A stretch of 46,437 bases of DNA from an uncultured Alphaproteobacteria bacterium (GCA_944391435.1 CALXTP010000025.1:1-46437), one strand, 5' to 3'; positions 32,924-44,048 are shown, numbered from the stretch's first letter. The notes: generated by a model from the letters alone, not told the origin. Translations and numbers: made by a program.

Positions 32924-34393
32924 TTAGGAAAGATTGTTATCAAGCTTTTCTTTCAAAAGTTTATTGACCTTTTCTGGATTCGCTTTGCCTTGTGATTGCT
33001 TCATAACCTGTCCGACAAACCAACCGATAAGCGCTGTCTTTCCTGCTTTGTAACTGGCTACGTTATCGGGATTTGCCGTAAGCACCGTATCAATGACGGC
33101 TTCAATGGCAGACGTATCTGTAACTTGCTTTAGGCCTTTTTTTTCAACAATATCCTCCGGGTCTTCCGCGGTGTCTGCCATAATTTCAAAAACTTCTTTT
33201 GCAATTTTTCCCGAAATAACTTCTTTGGAAATAAGCTCTACCAATTTTCCAAGGTTCTCCGGCGTAACGGGAGAATTGGCAATAGAAAGATTTTTCCTGT
33301 TAAGCATAGCAAAAAAATCACCCATCAGCCAGTTGGCAACTTTCTTTGCATCATGCCCTTCGGCTGCTTTTTCAAAAAAGTCGGCAACTTCTTTGTTTTC
33401 ACAGATGACAGCAGCATCATAAGGTGTCAGCCCGAGCACGTTAATAAATCGCGCTTTCTTTTCATCGGGCAGTTCAATCATTTCTTCTTTTATTTTATTG
33501 ATAAATTCATCGCTTAAAATAAGCGGTGGCAAATCCGGCTCGGGAAAATAACGATAGTCTTGGGCAAATTCTTTTTTGCGCAATGGCTTGGTGGAACCGG
33601 TTTGGGGATCAAACTGACGAGTCTCTTGTAAGATTTCTCCGCCGTTTTCATACACCTCGATATGGCGGCGGGCTTCGGATTCTATGGCTTGCATCACAAA
33701 CTTGACGCTATTGACGTTTTTCATCTCGCAACGCGTTCTTAATTCATTTGAGCCGTAGGGGCGAACAGAAACATTGACGTCGCATCGCATGGCTCCTTCG
33801 TCCATATTGCCATCACAGGTTCCCAAATATCTCACAATTGACCGCAATTTTCTTAAAAAAGCTCCGGCCTCTGCAGGATTTCTGAAGTCCGGCTTGGTAA
33901 CGATTTCCATTAAACCGACACCGGCTCTGTTCAAGTCGATAAAACTTTTATGCGGGTCTAAATCATGAATGGATTTTCCTGCATCTTGCTCAATATGCAT
34001 CCGTTCAATACGGATTCTTTTGCTGCTGCCATCCTCCAAATCTATATCAATAAAACCCTCGCCGACAATGGGGTATTGAAACTGAGTAATTTGGTACCCT
34101 TGAGGCAAATCAGCATAAAAATAATTTTTACGGGAAAACTCGGAATATTTGTTTATCGTTGCATTAAGCCCGAAACCTGTTTTAATAGCCTGGTGAACAC
34201 ATTCGGCATTAAGCGTAGGCAACATCCCCGGCATGCCGGCATCTACAAAAGATACATTTTCATTGGCATCATCGCCAAACTCCGTTGAGGCATCGCTAAA
34301 AATCTTAGATTTTGAGATAATTTGACAATGAATCTCCAGTCCGCAAATAACTTCCCATTTTCCTTTGGGCGTTTCAATAATATACTCAGCCAT
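32924..34393 (-). CDS. gatB: Aspartyl/glutamyl-tRNA amidotransferase subunit B
   Basis: Phosphorylates and transamidates Glu-tRNA(Gln) and/or Asp-tRNA(Asn) within GatCAB, needed where GlnRS or AsnRS is missing. 489 residues from ATG 34393 (AGGA upstream). Motifs: VICGLEIHCQ, SDASTEFG, DAGMPGMLPTLN, DLPQGYQITQFQYPI, and the C-terminal tRNA-binding YqeY-like region ending NPEKVNKLLKEKL. Third gene of gatC-gatA-gatB, five bases after gatA. Together they show that this organism makes at least one of Gln-tRNA or Asn-tRNA indirectly. Confidence 0.97.
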   Translation of the reverse strand: MAEYIIETPKGKWEVICGLEIHCQIISKSKIFSDASTEFGDDANENVSFVDAGMPGMLPTLNAECVHQAIKTGFGLNATINKYSEFSRKNYFYADLPQGYQITQFQYPIVGEGFIDIDLEDGSSKRIRIERMHIEQDAGKSIHDLDPHKSFIDLNRAGVGLMEIVTKPDFRNPAEAGAFLRKLRSIVRYLGTCDGNMDEGAMRCDVNVSVRPYGSNELRTRCEMKNVNSVKFVMQAIESEARRHIEVYENGGEILQETRQFDPQTGSTKPLRKKEFAQDYRYFPEPDLPPLILSDEFINKIKEEMIELPDEKKARFINVLGLTPYDAAVICENKEVADFFEKAAEGHDAKKVANWLMGDFFAMLNRKNLSIANSPVTPENLGKLVELISKEVISGKIAKEVFEIMADTAEDPEDIVEKKGLKQVTDTSAIEAVIDTVLTANPDNVASYKAGKTALIGWFVGQVMKQSQGKANPEKVNKLLKEKLDNNLS

Positions 34394-34397
34394 TTTC

Positions 34398-35852
34398 TTA
34401 CATCCTGACAAAATTAGCACACTGTTCCAGCTGGTAGGCTACCTTAAATATGGTTCCTTCATCAAAAGCTCTGCCGATAAGCTGCATACCGAGCGGTAAA
34501 CCGTTGGAAGACAAACCGATAGGTAAGCTCATTGCTGGTAGGCCTGCTAAATTGACGGAAACCGTAAACACATCGTTTAAATACATGTTAATGGGATTTT
34601 CCAACATCTTTTTATCACCGATGGCAAAAGGCTCAATCGGGCTTGTTGGGGTTAAAATAATATCGCATTTTGAAAAAGCCGAGTCAAAATCATTCTTTAT
34701 TAGTCTACGGACTTTTTGCGCTTTAAGGTAATAAGCATCATAGTAACCGGCAGACAATACATACGTTCCTATAAGGATGCGCCGTTTTACCTCAGCGCCA
34801 AAACCGGCAGTTCTGGTATTGATATAAAGCTCATCGAGTCCGTTGCCATCAACACGCACACCATAGCGCACGCCATCATATCTGGCTAAATTTGAAGAAG
34901 CTTCGGCCGGCGCAATAACATAATAGGTCGGAAGGGCATATTTTGTATGTGGCAGATGAATCGGAACAATCTCAGCTCCGGCGCTTTTAAGCATTTCCGC
35001 GGCTTTGTCCCAATACAATGCAACTTCGGAATTCAAACCGTCAGGCCTGTATTCGGCAGGAATGCCCACTTTAAGCCCCTTAATATCTTGTCCGATAAAA
35101 GAGCGAAAATCCGGTACATCTTTCTGTGAAGATGTGGAGTCCTTTAAATCATATCCGGCCATATTGTTTAACAGAATAGCACAATCGGTAACATCTTTGC
35201 AAATCGGGCCTGCCTGATCCAGCGATGATGCAAAAGCAATAATGCCATAGCGTGAACAGCGTCCGTATGTCGGCTTTATACCGGTAACGCCGCAAAAAGC
35301 CGAAGGTTCGCGAATTGACCCCCCTGTATCTGTTCCGGTTGCCGCTGCACACATCTTTGCCGCTACGGCAGCTGCCGAACCACCGGAAGACCCCCCCGCA
35401 ACTAAAGGTATATTTTTGCTCCACGGATTGATAACCGGACCGAAACAACTCGTCTCGTTGCTACCGCCCATGGCGAATTCATCCATATTTAATTTGCCTA
35501 AAAATATAGCACCCTCATCCAACAGCTTTTGTGTGACTGTTGATTCGTACGGCGGGACAAATTTTCCTAAGATACGGGAACAGGCCGTCGTTTGCATGTC
35601 TTTGGTGCAAAATAAATCTTTAATACCTAAAGGAATGCCCTCCAATTGCCGGTTGGTACCGTTAGCGTAATGGTTTTCGGCTTCTTCCGCCTTTTTTATA
35701 GCCTGTTCTTCGTCAAAATATACATAAGCATTGTAATGCTGCCCGGCTTTGGCTTTCTCAATATAAGCCCTGACCAGTTCAACAGGAGAAATCTCTTTGT
35801 TTTTTAGTTTGATTAAAGCTGTATCTATTGTTAAATCCGTTAAATCATGCAT
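34398..35852 (-). CDS. gatA: Aspartyl/glutamyl-tRNA amidotransferase subunit A
   Basis: The glutaminase subunit of GatCAB, freeing ammonia from glutamine. 484 residues from ATG 35852 (GGAG at eight bases). The amidase-signature Ser-cisSer-Lys triad is visible: Lys78 in [10 protein letters not shown], the glycine/serine-rich [14 protein letters not shown], and [16 protein letters not shown] with the nucleophile. It starts four bases after the gatC stop codon. Confidence 0.97.
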   Translation of the reverse strand: MHDLTDLTIDTALIKLKNKEISPVELVRAYIEKAKAGQHYNAYVYFDEEQAIKKAEEAENHYANGTNRQLEGIPLGIKDLFCTKDMQTTACSRILGKFVPPYESTVTQKLLDEGAIFLGKLNMDEFAMGGSNETSCFGPVINPWSKNIPLVAGGSSGGSAAAVAAKMCAAATGTDTGGSIREPSAFCGVTGIKPTYGRCSRYGIIAFASSLDQAGPICKDVTDCAILLNNMAGYDLKDSTSSQKDVPDFRSFIGQDIKGLKVGIPAEYRPDGLNSEVALYWDKAAEMLKSAGAEIVPIHLPHTKYALPTYYVIAPAEASSNLARYDGVRYGVRVDGNGLDELYINTRTAGFGAEVKRRILIGTYVLSAGYYDAYYLKAQKVRRLIKNDFDSAFSKCDIILTPTSPIEPFAIGDKKMLENPINMYLNDVFTVSVNLAGLPAMSLPIGLSSNGLPLGMQLIGRAFDEGTIFKVAYQLEQCANFVRM

Positions 35853-35856
35853 AATT

Positions 35857-36144
35857 TTACTCCACAACCTTGGGAACAACAAAATATCCGAATTCTTTTG
35901 CCGGCGCATTTTTCAGTATGGCGTCGCTCATTTGCCCTGATATAACATTATCTTGGCGCAATGATAAAGCCTCATCATTAACGGAAACAAGAGGTTTAAC
36001 ATTGTCTGTATTTACTTCGTTTAATTCTTCAACCCAAGCTAAAATTTTATTAAATTCTTTTTGGGTGTCTTCAAGCTTATCCTGTTCAACGCATAACCGT
36101 GATAAAAAAGCAACTTTCCTTACTGTTTCATTATCAATTGCCAT
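35857..36144 (-). CDS. gatC: Aspartyl/glutamyl-tRNA amidotransferase subunit C
   Basis: Small subunit that wraps between GatA and GatB and stabilises the complex. 95 residues from ATG 36144, chosen because AAGGAGAAA precedes it and homologues begin here; the open frame extends upstream to 36423 but that part is a hydrophobic stretch with no binding site and is not part of GatC. Typical segments: [39 protein letters not shown]. Confidence 0.93.
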   Translation of the reverse strand: MAIDNETVRKVAFLSRLCVEQDKLEDTQKEFNKILAWVEELNEVNTDNVKPLVSVNDEALSLRQDNVISGQMSDAILKNAPAKEFGYFVVPKVVE

Positions 36145-36376
36145 AGATTTTCTCCTTGCAAAATACCGTACTTTTCTACCATATTTTATATCTTTTTCAA
36201 GTTTAAAAAACAAAATATGAAACCGCCGAGAGTAAGATATGTGCGGAACAATGTATTTAAACGGTGTATTTAAAGGCTGAGCGCCGGAATAAAGGGCGGA
36301 ACCCAAATTAAGGTTAATAAAGTAAAATTTTCTGGAAAACAAAATATTTCGTGTTAGCATAAAATAAAGAGGGATT

Positions 36377-36838
36377 ATGATTATAAAAGCATACAAATAT
36401 ATTGAAAAAATCTGGTTTGCCATAAACCAAAAGATTCGTTTTGTTCTTGTCGGCGGCTTTAATACCGTCTTGTCTTTTTTTATTTACTATGCTTTTTTGT
36501 ATTGGACGGGCGGGCGAGAACAACTGTCTCTGCTTTTGATGAATATGATAAATATCAATGTTTCAATCGTAACGATGCGCTATTATGTTTTTCAGGGTAC
36601 GGGTAATTTTTGGCGTGAATATGCCAAAGCGTTTTCTTCATATATCGTGCTGTATTTCGTAAACATGGGGCTTTTAGCTTTTTTTGTCGCCATTGTACAT
36701 ATAAAAGATAAATTGCCTGCAGGCTGTTTTCTTCTTGATGTGCCTAATTTGGACAAGGCTGCCGCGCAGTTGTGCTGTGTTATTATTGTAACGGTGTTAA
36801 CCTTTTTTACGCATAAATATTTTTCTTTTCGCAAATAG
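36377..36838 (+). CDS. GtrA-family membrane protein
   Basis: GtrA-like proteins are small inner-membrane proteins with four membrane segments, thought to flip undecaprenyl-linked sugars or to help surface polysaccharide synthesis. The 153-residue product has KIRFVLVGGFNTVLSFFIYY, the family's N-terminal motif, then three more hydrophobic segments and the C-terminal FTHKYFSFRK, matching the usual (F/W)-x-F ending. AGAGGG precedes ATG. It is convergent with pcrA and has no glycosyltransferase directly beside it; one lies 4.5 kb downstream. Confidence 0.88.
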   Translation: MIIKAYKYIEKIWFAINQKIRFVLVGGFNTVLSFFIYYAFLYWTGGREQLSLLLMNMININVSIVTMRYYVFQGTGNFWREYAKAFSSYIVLYFVNMGLLAFFVAIVHIKDKLPAGCFLLDVPNLDKAAAQLCCVIIVTVLTFFTHKYFSFRK

Positions 36839-36857
36839 CCGGGAATAAATAAAAATC

Positions 36858-39263
36858 CTAGCATATTTCCAAAAAGCTCTTCATGATTTTCTTTTTGCCG
36901 CAGCTGTCAAAAAGCACCTCGCATTTATCGCCGTCAACTTGGGTAATGCGCCCGTAACCGAAAGCAGTATGCCGCACGCGTCTGCCAACCAAGGGCGAAA
37001 CTTTGGGTGTTTGGTAAAAATAATCGTTTCTCGGATAAGATGAGGCGTTTTCGTCTTCATACATGTCATACGCGGCGTTTTCATAGCTGTCAAAATAACC
37101 CTCTCTCTTTTTTCTCTTGGCGGTATTATAACCTTTTGAGTATCCGTCTGAGTACGCAGAAACGGAAGAATAATTCCGTGAAGGGCTTTTGTTTGAATAA
37201 GTGTTATCGTATCTATTATAGCGGGATTCTTCCTGTGTCGAAACAGAAGCATATCCGGTATTGTTTACCAGCTCAATGCATTGAGGCGGCAGCTCATTTA
37301 AAAAGCGGGAGGGCATATTGCTCTGCCATTGCCCGTATAATTTGCGGTTAAATGCCATTGTAATATATAACAACTTGCGGGCGCGTGTAATTGCAACGTA
37401 GGCCAGGCGGCGCTCTTCTTCAATGTTTCCGTCACCGTCCAAACACTTTTGATGCGGAAATAATCCTTCCTCCCATCCCGGAAGAAAAACGGCGTCAAAT
37501 TCTAAGCCTTTGGCAGCATGCAGAGTGGATATGATAACTTTGTTGGTATTATCATTGTATTCGTTATCAATAACCAGGCTGACGTGTTCCAGAAATTCAG
37601 AGAGAGTCGGATAATTGTCTTTGTCGCTCATAACGCTTATCAGTTCTTTTATATTCTCAATACGTCCAGGCGCTTCAACCGATTTGTCCTGTTCCAGCAT
37701 GGCCATGTAGCCGCTTTCGTCAGCCACTTGTTCTGCAAATTCGCCAAGAGAAACAGCCGCCAGTAAGCGTCGCCACTCTTCTGTCAGTTGGATAAAATGT
37801 TCCAGAGCCTGTTTTGTCTTGCCTGTAAAGCAATTTTCTTCAACCATGTTAACCATGGCTTGGTACAAAGGAATCCGGTCTTTTTGTGATTTGTCTCTAA
37901 ATTTTTCAATTGTCTTTTCTCCGATTCCTCTGGCTGGTTTGTTGATGATTCGCTCAAAAGCCAAATCGTCATTTGGTTGCAAGATTAAGCGAAAATACGC
38001 AAGCATGTCCCGGATTTCCGCGCGTTCATAAAATTTCAACCCGCCGACAACTTTATAGGGGATGCCTTCCTTGATAAAGCTCTCTTCAAAAGCGCGTGTC
38101 TGCGATGCCGTGCGCACCAAAACGGCCATTTGGTTGTAGGTGTAATCATTATATTTCAAGCGCTGTATTTGCTGGGAAATATATTTGGCTTCATCATCAC
38201 CGCTATAGGTGCTGACCACCTTGATTTTTTCGTTTTCACAATCGGAAACAGGGCTGTGTTCTGCCACTTTTAATATTTTGCCCAGACGTTTGGTGTTATG
38301 GCTGATAACGGCAGAAGCAGCTGCCAATATATTAGCAACGGAGCGGTAATTTCTTTCCAGTCGGATAGTAACGGCTTCCGGGAAATCTTCTGTAAATTTT
38401 AAAATATTTTCAATTTCGGCGCCACGCCAGGAGTAGATTGATTGGTCATCATCGCCGACGCAACAAATATTGCGATACTTTTGAGATAAAAGGCGAAGCA
38501 GGAGATACTGTGTTACATTAGTATCTTGGTACTCGTCAACCATGATATAATGAAACCGTTCTTGATATTCATCCAACACATTGGCATTCTTCATTAAAAT
38601 ATCAAGCGTATAAAGCAAGATGTCGCCGAAATCAACGCAATTTAATTCTAAAAGCCTTTTTTGATATTCCTTATATATAAAAGCCGTCAGATTAGACTTA
38701 TAGTCAGTCGTAACTTTGTCAATGGTAAGTCCTTTATCTTTAAGTCTGGAAATTTTTTCCAAAACGGCTTGCGGCGAATATTGTTTTTCATCAATATTGC
38801 TGTCTTGTAAAATTTTTTTAATAACCCGTTTTTGGTCATCTTCGCCGAGGATGGTAAAATTAGGCTGCAAACCTGCCAATTCCGGATATTTTCTGAGAAT
38901 TTTAACACAAATGCTATGAAATGTTCCGAGCCAGACGGAACTGACTGTATCGCCGATAAATTGACGTACACGTTCTTTCATTTCGTTTGCTGCACGATTC
39001 GTAAAAGTAACGACCAGGCAATTCCAAGGGCGGACATTGTTATTCTGCAAAATATAGGCTAGCCTGGTGGTTAAAACTTTTGTCTTTCCGGTTCCGGCTC
39101 CGGCCAAAACCAGCAACGCCCCCTCGGTTTTCAGTACGGCTTCTTTTTGTTCGGGATTCAAACCGTTCAAAAAAGACGGCACCGGTTTTAAGGCACTGAT
39201 ATTATCATAAACGGGGGCAGCAAGACGCTCGTCGTCATTATCAAAGTCAAAAATGTTATTCAT
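36858..39263 (-). CDS. pcrA: UvrD/PcrA-type DNA helicase
   Basis: Superfamily 1A 3'-5' helicase acting in nucleotide excision repair, mismatch repair and removal of RecA or stalled polymerases. 801 residues: Walker A VLAGAGTGKTKVLTTR (about 50-65), TFTNRAANEMKERV, the DEYQDTN Walker B, VGDDDQSIYSWRGAE, RLERNYRS, STLHAAKGLEFDAVF and VAITRARKLLYI. The C-terminal tail ends in a Tudor-like RNA-polymerase-interacting domain (VGRRVRHTAFGYGRI), after a Ser/Tyr-rich linker. No clear ribosome binding site before ATG 39263. uvrD is an equally valid symbol. Confidence 0.95.
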   Translation of the reverse strand: MNNIFDFDNDDERLAAPVYDNISALKPVPSFLNGLNPEQKEAVLKTEGALLVLAGAGTGKTKVLTTRLAYILQNNNVRPWNCLVVTFTNRAANEMKERVRQFIGDTVSSVWLGTFHSICVKILRKYPELAGLQPNFTILGEDDQKRVIKKILQDSNIDEKQYSPQAVLEKISRLKDKGLTIDKVTTDYKSNLTAFIYKEYQKRLLELNCVDFGDILLYTLDILMKNANVLDEYQERFHYIMVDEYQDTNVTQYLLLRLLSQKYRNICCVGDDDQSIYSWRGAEIENILKFTEDFPEAVTIRLERNYRSVANILAAASAVISHNTKRLGKILKVAEHSPVSDCENEKIKVVSTYSGDDEAKYISQQIQRLKYNDYTYNQMAVLVRTASQTRAFEESFIKEGIPYKVVGGLKFYERAEIRDMLAYFRLILQPNDDLAFERIINKPARGIGEKTIEKFRDKSQKDRIPLYQAMVNMVEENCFTGKTKQALEHFIQLTEEWRRLLAAVSLGEFAEQVADESGYMAMLEQDKSVEAPGRIENIKELISVMSDKDNYPTLSEFLEHVSLVIDNEYNDNTNKVIISTLHAAKGLEFDAVFLPGWEEGLFPHQKCLDGDGNIEEERRLAYVAITRARKLLYITMAFNRKLYGQWQSNMPSRFLNELPPQCIELVNNTGYASVSTQEESRYNRYDNTYSNKSPSRNYSSVSAYSDGYSKGYNTAKRKKREGYFDSYENAAYDMYEDENASSYPRNDYFYQTPKVSPLVGRRVRHTAFGYGRITQVDGDKCEVLFDSCGKKKIMKSFLEIC

Positions 39264-39384
39264 CGCATAAAATTTCTTGTTTTTTGTTTTCCAACACCAT
39301 ATATACTGCTTTATACAGGGTAAATTTCTTAAATAAAAGCGTTTTATGCCTTTTTAGAACAGAAATAAAACATTGGGGGGAATG

Positions 39385-40374
39385 ATGAGCGATATTAGAG
39401 AAAAAATCTGCGCGTTGCAAAAATATATGGATAGCCGGATTATCGGACAGAAAGAGTTAATAAAAAAGCTGATGATTACATTGTTAGCCGACGGGCACGT
39501 CTTGTTGGAGGGAGCGCCGGGCCTCGCAAAAACAAAAGCAATTAAAACACTTTCGGAATGTATCCAGGCCAATTATAACCGTATTCAGTTCACGCCGGAT
39601 TTGCTGCCGTCGGATATAACCGGCAGCGATATATATATTGCGGAGAAAGGAGAATTTGAATTTCGCAAAGGTCCGGTATTTGCCAATCTTGTTTTAGCTG
39701 ATGAAATAAACCGTGCGCCGGCAAAAGTCCAGTCTGCTCTGCTTGAGGCTATGGCCGAGCGCCAAGTCAGCGTGGGCGGCCGGCAATATCGGTTGCCGGA
39801 GCTTTTTATGGTGTTGGCAACCCAAAATCCGATAGAACAGGAGGGAACGTATAATCTGCCTGAAGCGCAGCTTGACAGATTCTTGATGTATATTAAAATT
39901 GACCAGCCTGATGTAGAAACGGAAAGAAAAATATTAAAATTAGTACGGGCGGAACAAATCGGCGGAAAAGAAAAAGATTCGGCCTGGCTTGAGTTTGTCA
40001 ACAAAGTCGGGAAAATTTCCATTGAAGATGTTCTTGCTGCACGAAGAGAGGTTTTATCCATGCATGTCAGTGAAAGTATGGAAGAATATCTCGTGCAATT
40101 GATTGTTGCAACGAGGCACCCGGAAAAATATGATTCGTCATTAAAAGACAGAATCCTTTATGGTGCCAGCCCCAGGGCGACGATAGCACTGGATAAATGC
40201 GCTAAAATTAACGCATGGCTTGAAGGGCGGGATTTTGTAACGCCGGAAGATATTCATGCGGTTGTATATGATATCCTGCGTCATCGTATCATACTAAGCT
40301 TTGAGGCTCAGGCCGACGGGATGACAACGGACGATGTTATAACGCTATTGCTAAAGCTTGTGCCGTTGCCGTAA
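39385..40374 (+). CDS. MoxR-family AAA+ ATPase
   Basis: MoxR ATPases act as chaperones that activate or assemble partner complexes, usually with DUF58 and von Willebrand A domain proteins. The product is about 329 residues: Walker A GAPGLAKT (43-50), Walker B VLADEINRAPAKVQSALLEAM, sensor 1 ATQNPIEQEGTYNLPEAQLDRF, and the C-terminal lid. ATG 39385 is favoured (GGGGGG four bases upstream); ATG 39382 is equally near. It is followed after 35 bases by the DUF58 gene. The VWA, BatB/BatD-like genes that usually complete the set are missing. Confidence 0.92.
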   Translation: MSDIREKICALQKYMDSRIIGQKELIKKLMITLLADGHVLLEGAPGLAKTKAIKTLSECIQANYNRIQFTPDLLPSDITGSDIYIAEKGEFEFRKGPVFANLVLADEINRAPAKVQSALLEAMAERQVSVGGRQYRLPELFMVLATQNPIEQEGTYNLPEAQLDRFLMYIKIDQPDVETERKILKLVRAEQIGGKEKDSAWLEFVNKVGKISIEDVLAARREVLSMHVSESMEEYLVQLIVATRHPEKYDSSLKDRILYGASPRATIALDKCAKINAWLEGRDFVTPEDIHAVVYDILRHRIILSFEAQADGMTTDDVITLLLKLVPLP

Positions 40375-40409
40375 AACAGCGTATTTAAATGAGGTGGGGA
40401 TATAAGGGG

Positions 40410-41342
40410 ATGTTTTTTAAAAAGAAAAAAGAAGAAGAGAATAAGCTAAAAGGACTGTGCGTAACGGTTGAAGACTTGGTATCTCTTAAAAAATATTTGC
40501 CGTATATTCGTCAACGGCACAATAACATAACTTCATATCAGGCCGGAGATATACGTTCCGCTTTTAAGGGAAGGGGAATGGAACTGGAGGAAGTAAGAGC
40601 CTACGGATACGGAGATGACGTGCGAGATATAGATTGGCGTGTAACGGCACGCAAAGGTGATGTATACACAAAAATATTCGCAGAAGAAAAAGATCGCGAG
40701 GTTTATGCCGTTTTAGATTTATCGCCATATATGTTGTTTGGTACTAAAAAAGAATTAAAATCCGTATCTGCGGCAAAATTAGCAGCGTTGCTGGGGTGGC
40801 AGAGCGTTGTGAACAAAGATAGATTTGGCCTGCTGTTATTTAACGGCTACGAAACCCGTTTTTTTAAGCCGCAAAACAATCAACGGAATTTAATGGCGGT
40901 TTTTAAAGCAATCGCACACGCCAGCCACGATGTTTTGTATTTAGATAAGCAATCGGATGAGATGAAAGATTTATCTGCACCGTTACAGTTTTTGCAGTAC
41001 AATCTGAAAAGCAAAGCGCAGATATTCATAATCAGCAGTTTCGGAGATGTCAGCGATTCCACAAAAAAAATATTGGCAACATTAAGCCGTCGGTGTCGTG
41101 TATATTGCGTAAATATCTTTGATATTTTGGAAGATGAAGCTCCGGAAGATGGAGAATATGCTGCTGCTTATGATGGGAAAAAGATAATATTTAATACTTT
41201 TTCCGATAAATATAAAAAAACATATGCAGGCTATTTTGCAGAAAAGAGAAAAAATATGGAAACTTTTTGTAAACGATGGGGCAGCCATTATCTGGATATT
41301 AGGACTGATCGTCCGTTATACCGGCAGCTGAAAATAATTTAA
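40410..41342 (+). CDS. DUF58 protein, partner of MoxR
   Basis: DUF58 proteins accompany MoxR ATPases; they have a degenerate von Willebrand A-like fold and an unknown biochemical role. 310 residues from ATG 40410 (GAGG/AAGGGG upstream), with the family core YQAGDIRSAFKGRGMELEEVRAYGYGDDVRDIDWRVTARKG-like stretch at about residues 40-80 (key residues G-x-G, D-D-x-R-x-I-D-W) and the VWA-like VYAVLDLSPYML. No membrane segments, so cytosolic, unlike many DUF58 proteins that carry two N-terminal ones. It sits 11 bases before a glycosyltransferase gene. Confidence 0.9.
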   Translation: MFFKKKKEEENKLKGLCVTVEDLVSLKKYLPYIRQRHNNITSYQAGDIRSAFKGRGMELEEVRAYGYGDDVRDIDWRVTARKGDVYTKIFAEEKDREVYAVLDLSPYMLFGTKKELKSVSAAKLAALLGWQSVVNKDRFGLLLFNGYETRFFKPQNNQRNLMAVFKAIAHASHDVLYLDKQSDEMKDLSAPLQFLQYNLKSKAQIFIISSFGDVSDSTKKILATLSRRCRVYCVNIFDILEDEAPEDGEYAAAYDGKKIIFNTFSDKYKKTYAGYFAEKRKNMETFCKRWGSHYLDIRTDRPLYRQLKII

Positions 41343-41353
41343 GAGGACTGGTC

Positions 41354-42418
41354 ATGAAAAAAAAGATAACGGTAATCATACTTATTGCTATTATTTTTTT
41401 AGCTCTGATATGGGGGTGGCTGCAAAAACAAATAACAATAAGCGTGATTGTCCCTGTTTATAATGCAGAAGCTTATTTGCCGCGTTGTCTGGACAGTATT
41501 TTGTCGCAGGACGGTAATTATGAAATTATATTGGTTAACGACGGCTCAACCGACAATTCGGAAAAAATATTACAAACATATGCAGAGCAACATAAAAATA
41601 TAAAATTGATAAATCAAAGCAACCAAGGCGTTTCGGCAGCGCGTAATGCGGGGATAAACGCCGCCAAAAACGAATACATAACTTTTGTGGACAGCGACGA
41701 CTGGTTAGAACCTCAAGCTATATCGTCCGCTGTAAAAGTCTTAAAAAAAGATAAGCCGGACATATTGCTGACCGGATTCTATGATGTTTATGATCATGAG
41801 TGGGTAAGGCAAACCAAAGGAGAAGCAGCAATGGCAGAGGTTCCGGAAGAAAGCAAATTCCCGACCCGTAATCTGGATAAATTGGCTATTTTTTCTCCGT
41901 TTCGCGGAAAAGATGCTTTTAGTGATTTGTTTTATGCAGGAACAGGCGTTCGCGGACAATTTTTTTTGAAAAAGTTTATTAAAGAAAATTCTTTGTCTTT
42001 TCCGCTTAATGCCACATGTGGCGAAGATGATGTTTTTGTATACCGGGCGTTTCTGCATAATCCGTTAATTTCCGTAATGGTAACGCCTATATATAATTAC
42101 CGCAACCGGGTAGACAGTTTGGCAAAGGCAAAAAATGTCATTATGGAAAATCGCAAAACGCTGGCTGTTTTGCAGCAAACGCCTGAATATCAACAAGCCG
42201 GCCGCAGAACGCAAATGCTGATAAACGATACATGGTTGTCTTGGACAATTTTAGGAATTAGCAATTTAATGCGCCACGGCGAACCATGGGGAAGCGGGTT
42301 TGATGAAGCATATAAGGCCTACAAAACCTTTTCCGTATATAATGCGGAAGAACAAAAATCATGCCGCAATCTGGAAAAGCTGCATCGTCTGTTATCTAAA
42401 GGAATAATAAATTTATGA
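41354..42418 (+). CDS. Membrane-anchored family 2 glycosyltransferase
   Basis: 354 residues. An N-terminal MKKK plus one hydrophobic segment (about 5-24) precedes a GT-A fold: ISVIVPVYNAEAYLPRCLDSIL, EIILVNDGSTDNS, NQGVSAARNAGI and the metal-binding FVDSDDWLEP. The acceptor-specific C-terminal half (about 150-354) includes CGEDDVFVYRAF, a typical acidic catalytic-base region. Family 2 enzymes transfer sugars from nucleotide-sugars, usually into surface polysaccharides; donor and acceptor are unknown. AGAGGAC precedes ATG. It is the third gene after moxR and DUF58, 11 bases on, so cotranscribed. GT2 enzymes mostly lack an N-terminal signal anchor, so this is an oddity. Confidence 0.88.
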   Translation: MKKKITVIILIAIIFLALIWGWLQKQITISVIVPVYNAEAYLPRCLDSILSQDGNYEIILVNDGSTDNSEKILQTYAEQHKNIKLINQSNQGVSAARNAGINAAKNEYITFVDSDDWLEPQAISSAVKVLKKDKPDILLTGFYDVYDHEWVRQTKGEAAMAEVPEESKFPTRNLDKLAIFSPFRGKDAFSDLFYAGTGVRGQFFLKKFIKENSLSFPLNATCGEDDVFVYRAFLHNPLISVMVTPIYNYRNRVDSLAKAKNVIMENRKTLAVLQQTPEYQQAGRRTQMLINDTWLSWTILGISNLMRHGEPWGSGFDEAYKAYKTFSVYNAEEQKSCRNLEKLHRLLSKGIINL

Positions 42419-42419
42419 G

Positions 42420-43712
<1,293 letters not shown>

Positions 43713-43729
43713 TTGTTTAGTCCTGTACA

Positions 43730-43873
43730 TCAAAGTTTTTTCTTTTTTAAAAAAGCCAGTTCGGCTTCTTGTTTTTTTCTTTTTTCCAGATTCTTCTTTA
43801 AAGCCTTGGATTCTTTCTCAAACCGCTTTGTTTTTGAACTGGAAATAGATTGCGTTGTATTTTTTTTCATCAT
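43730..43873 (-). CDS. 47-aa basic small protein upstream of murA
   Basis: Short frame with GGGAGTG directly before tandem ATG codons at 43873 and 43870. The 47-residue product is extremely rich in Lys and Glu with heptad-like spacing (RFEKESKALKKNLEKRKKQEAELAFLKK), so a single basic coiled coil or helix is expected. It ends 17 bases before the murA start and its stop overlaps an in-frame murA ATG, so it is probably cotranslated with murA. I recognise no family. The alternative is that it is a translated leader controlling murA. Confidence 0.5.
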   Translation of the reverse strand: MMKKNTTQSISSSKTKRFEKESKALKKNLEKRKKQEAELAFLKKKKL

Positions 43874-44000
43874 CACTCCCATAAAATTAATATTTTAATG
43901 ATAAAACATAATTATATATAAATTATTAAGGAGGTAAAGATAAAAAATAATAGTAAAAACAAATGGATGGATATAAAGGCAAAAAAAAGAAATTTTTTGC

Positions 44001-44028
44001 TTGCAATAATAAAAATGTATGATATAAA
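44001..44028 (+). promoter_or_regulatory. Putative promoter of tRNA-Gly
   Basis: TTGCAA (44001-44006) and TATAAA (44023-44028) are spaced by 16 bases, about 20 bases before the mature tRNA. Confidence 0.5.
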
Positions 44029-44048
44029 CAAAAGACGTAACGAATGAT

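Noticed and set aside
35857..36423. Long frame extending gatC upstream with a hydrophobic N-terminus.
   Set aside because: Homologous GatC begins at 36144, which has AAGGAG before it; the upstream part has no binding site and is AT-rich intergenic DNA.
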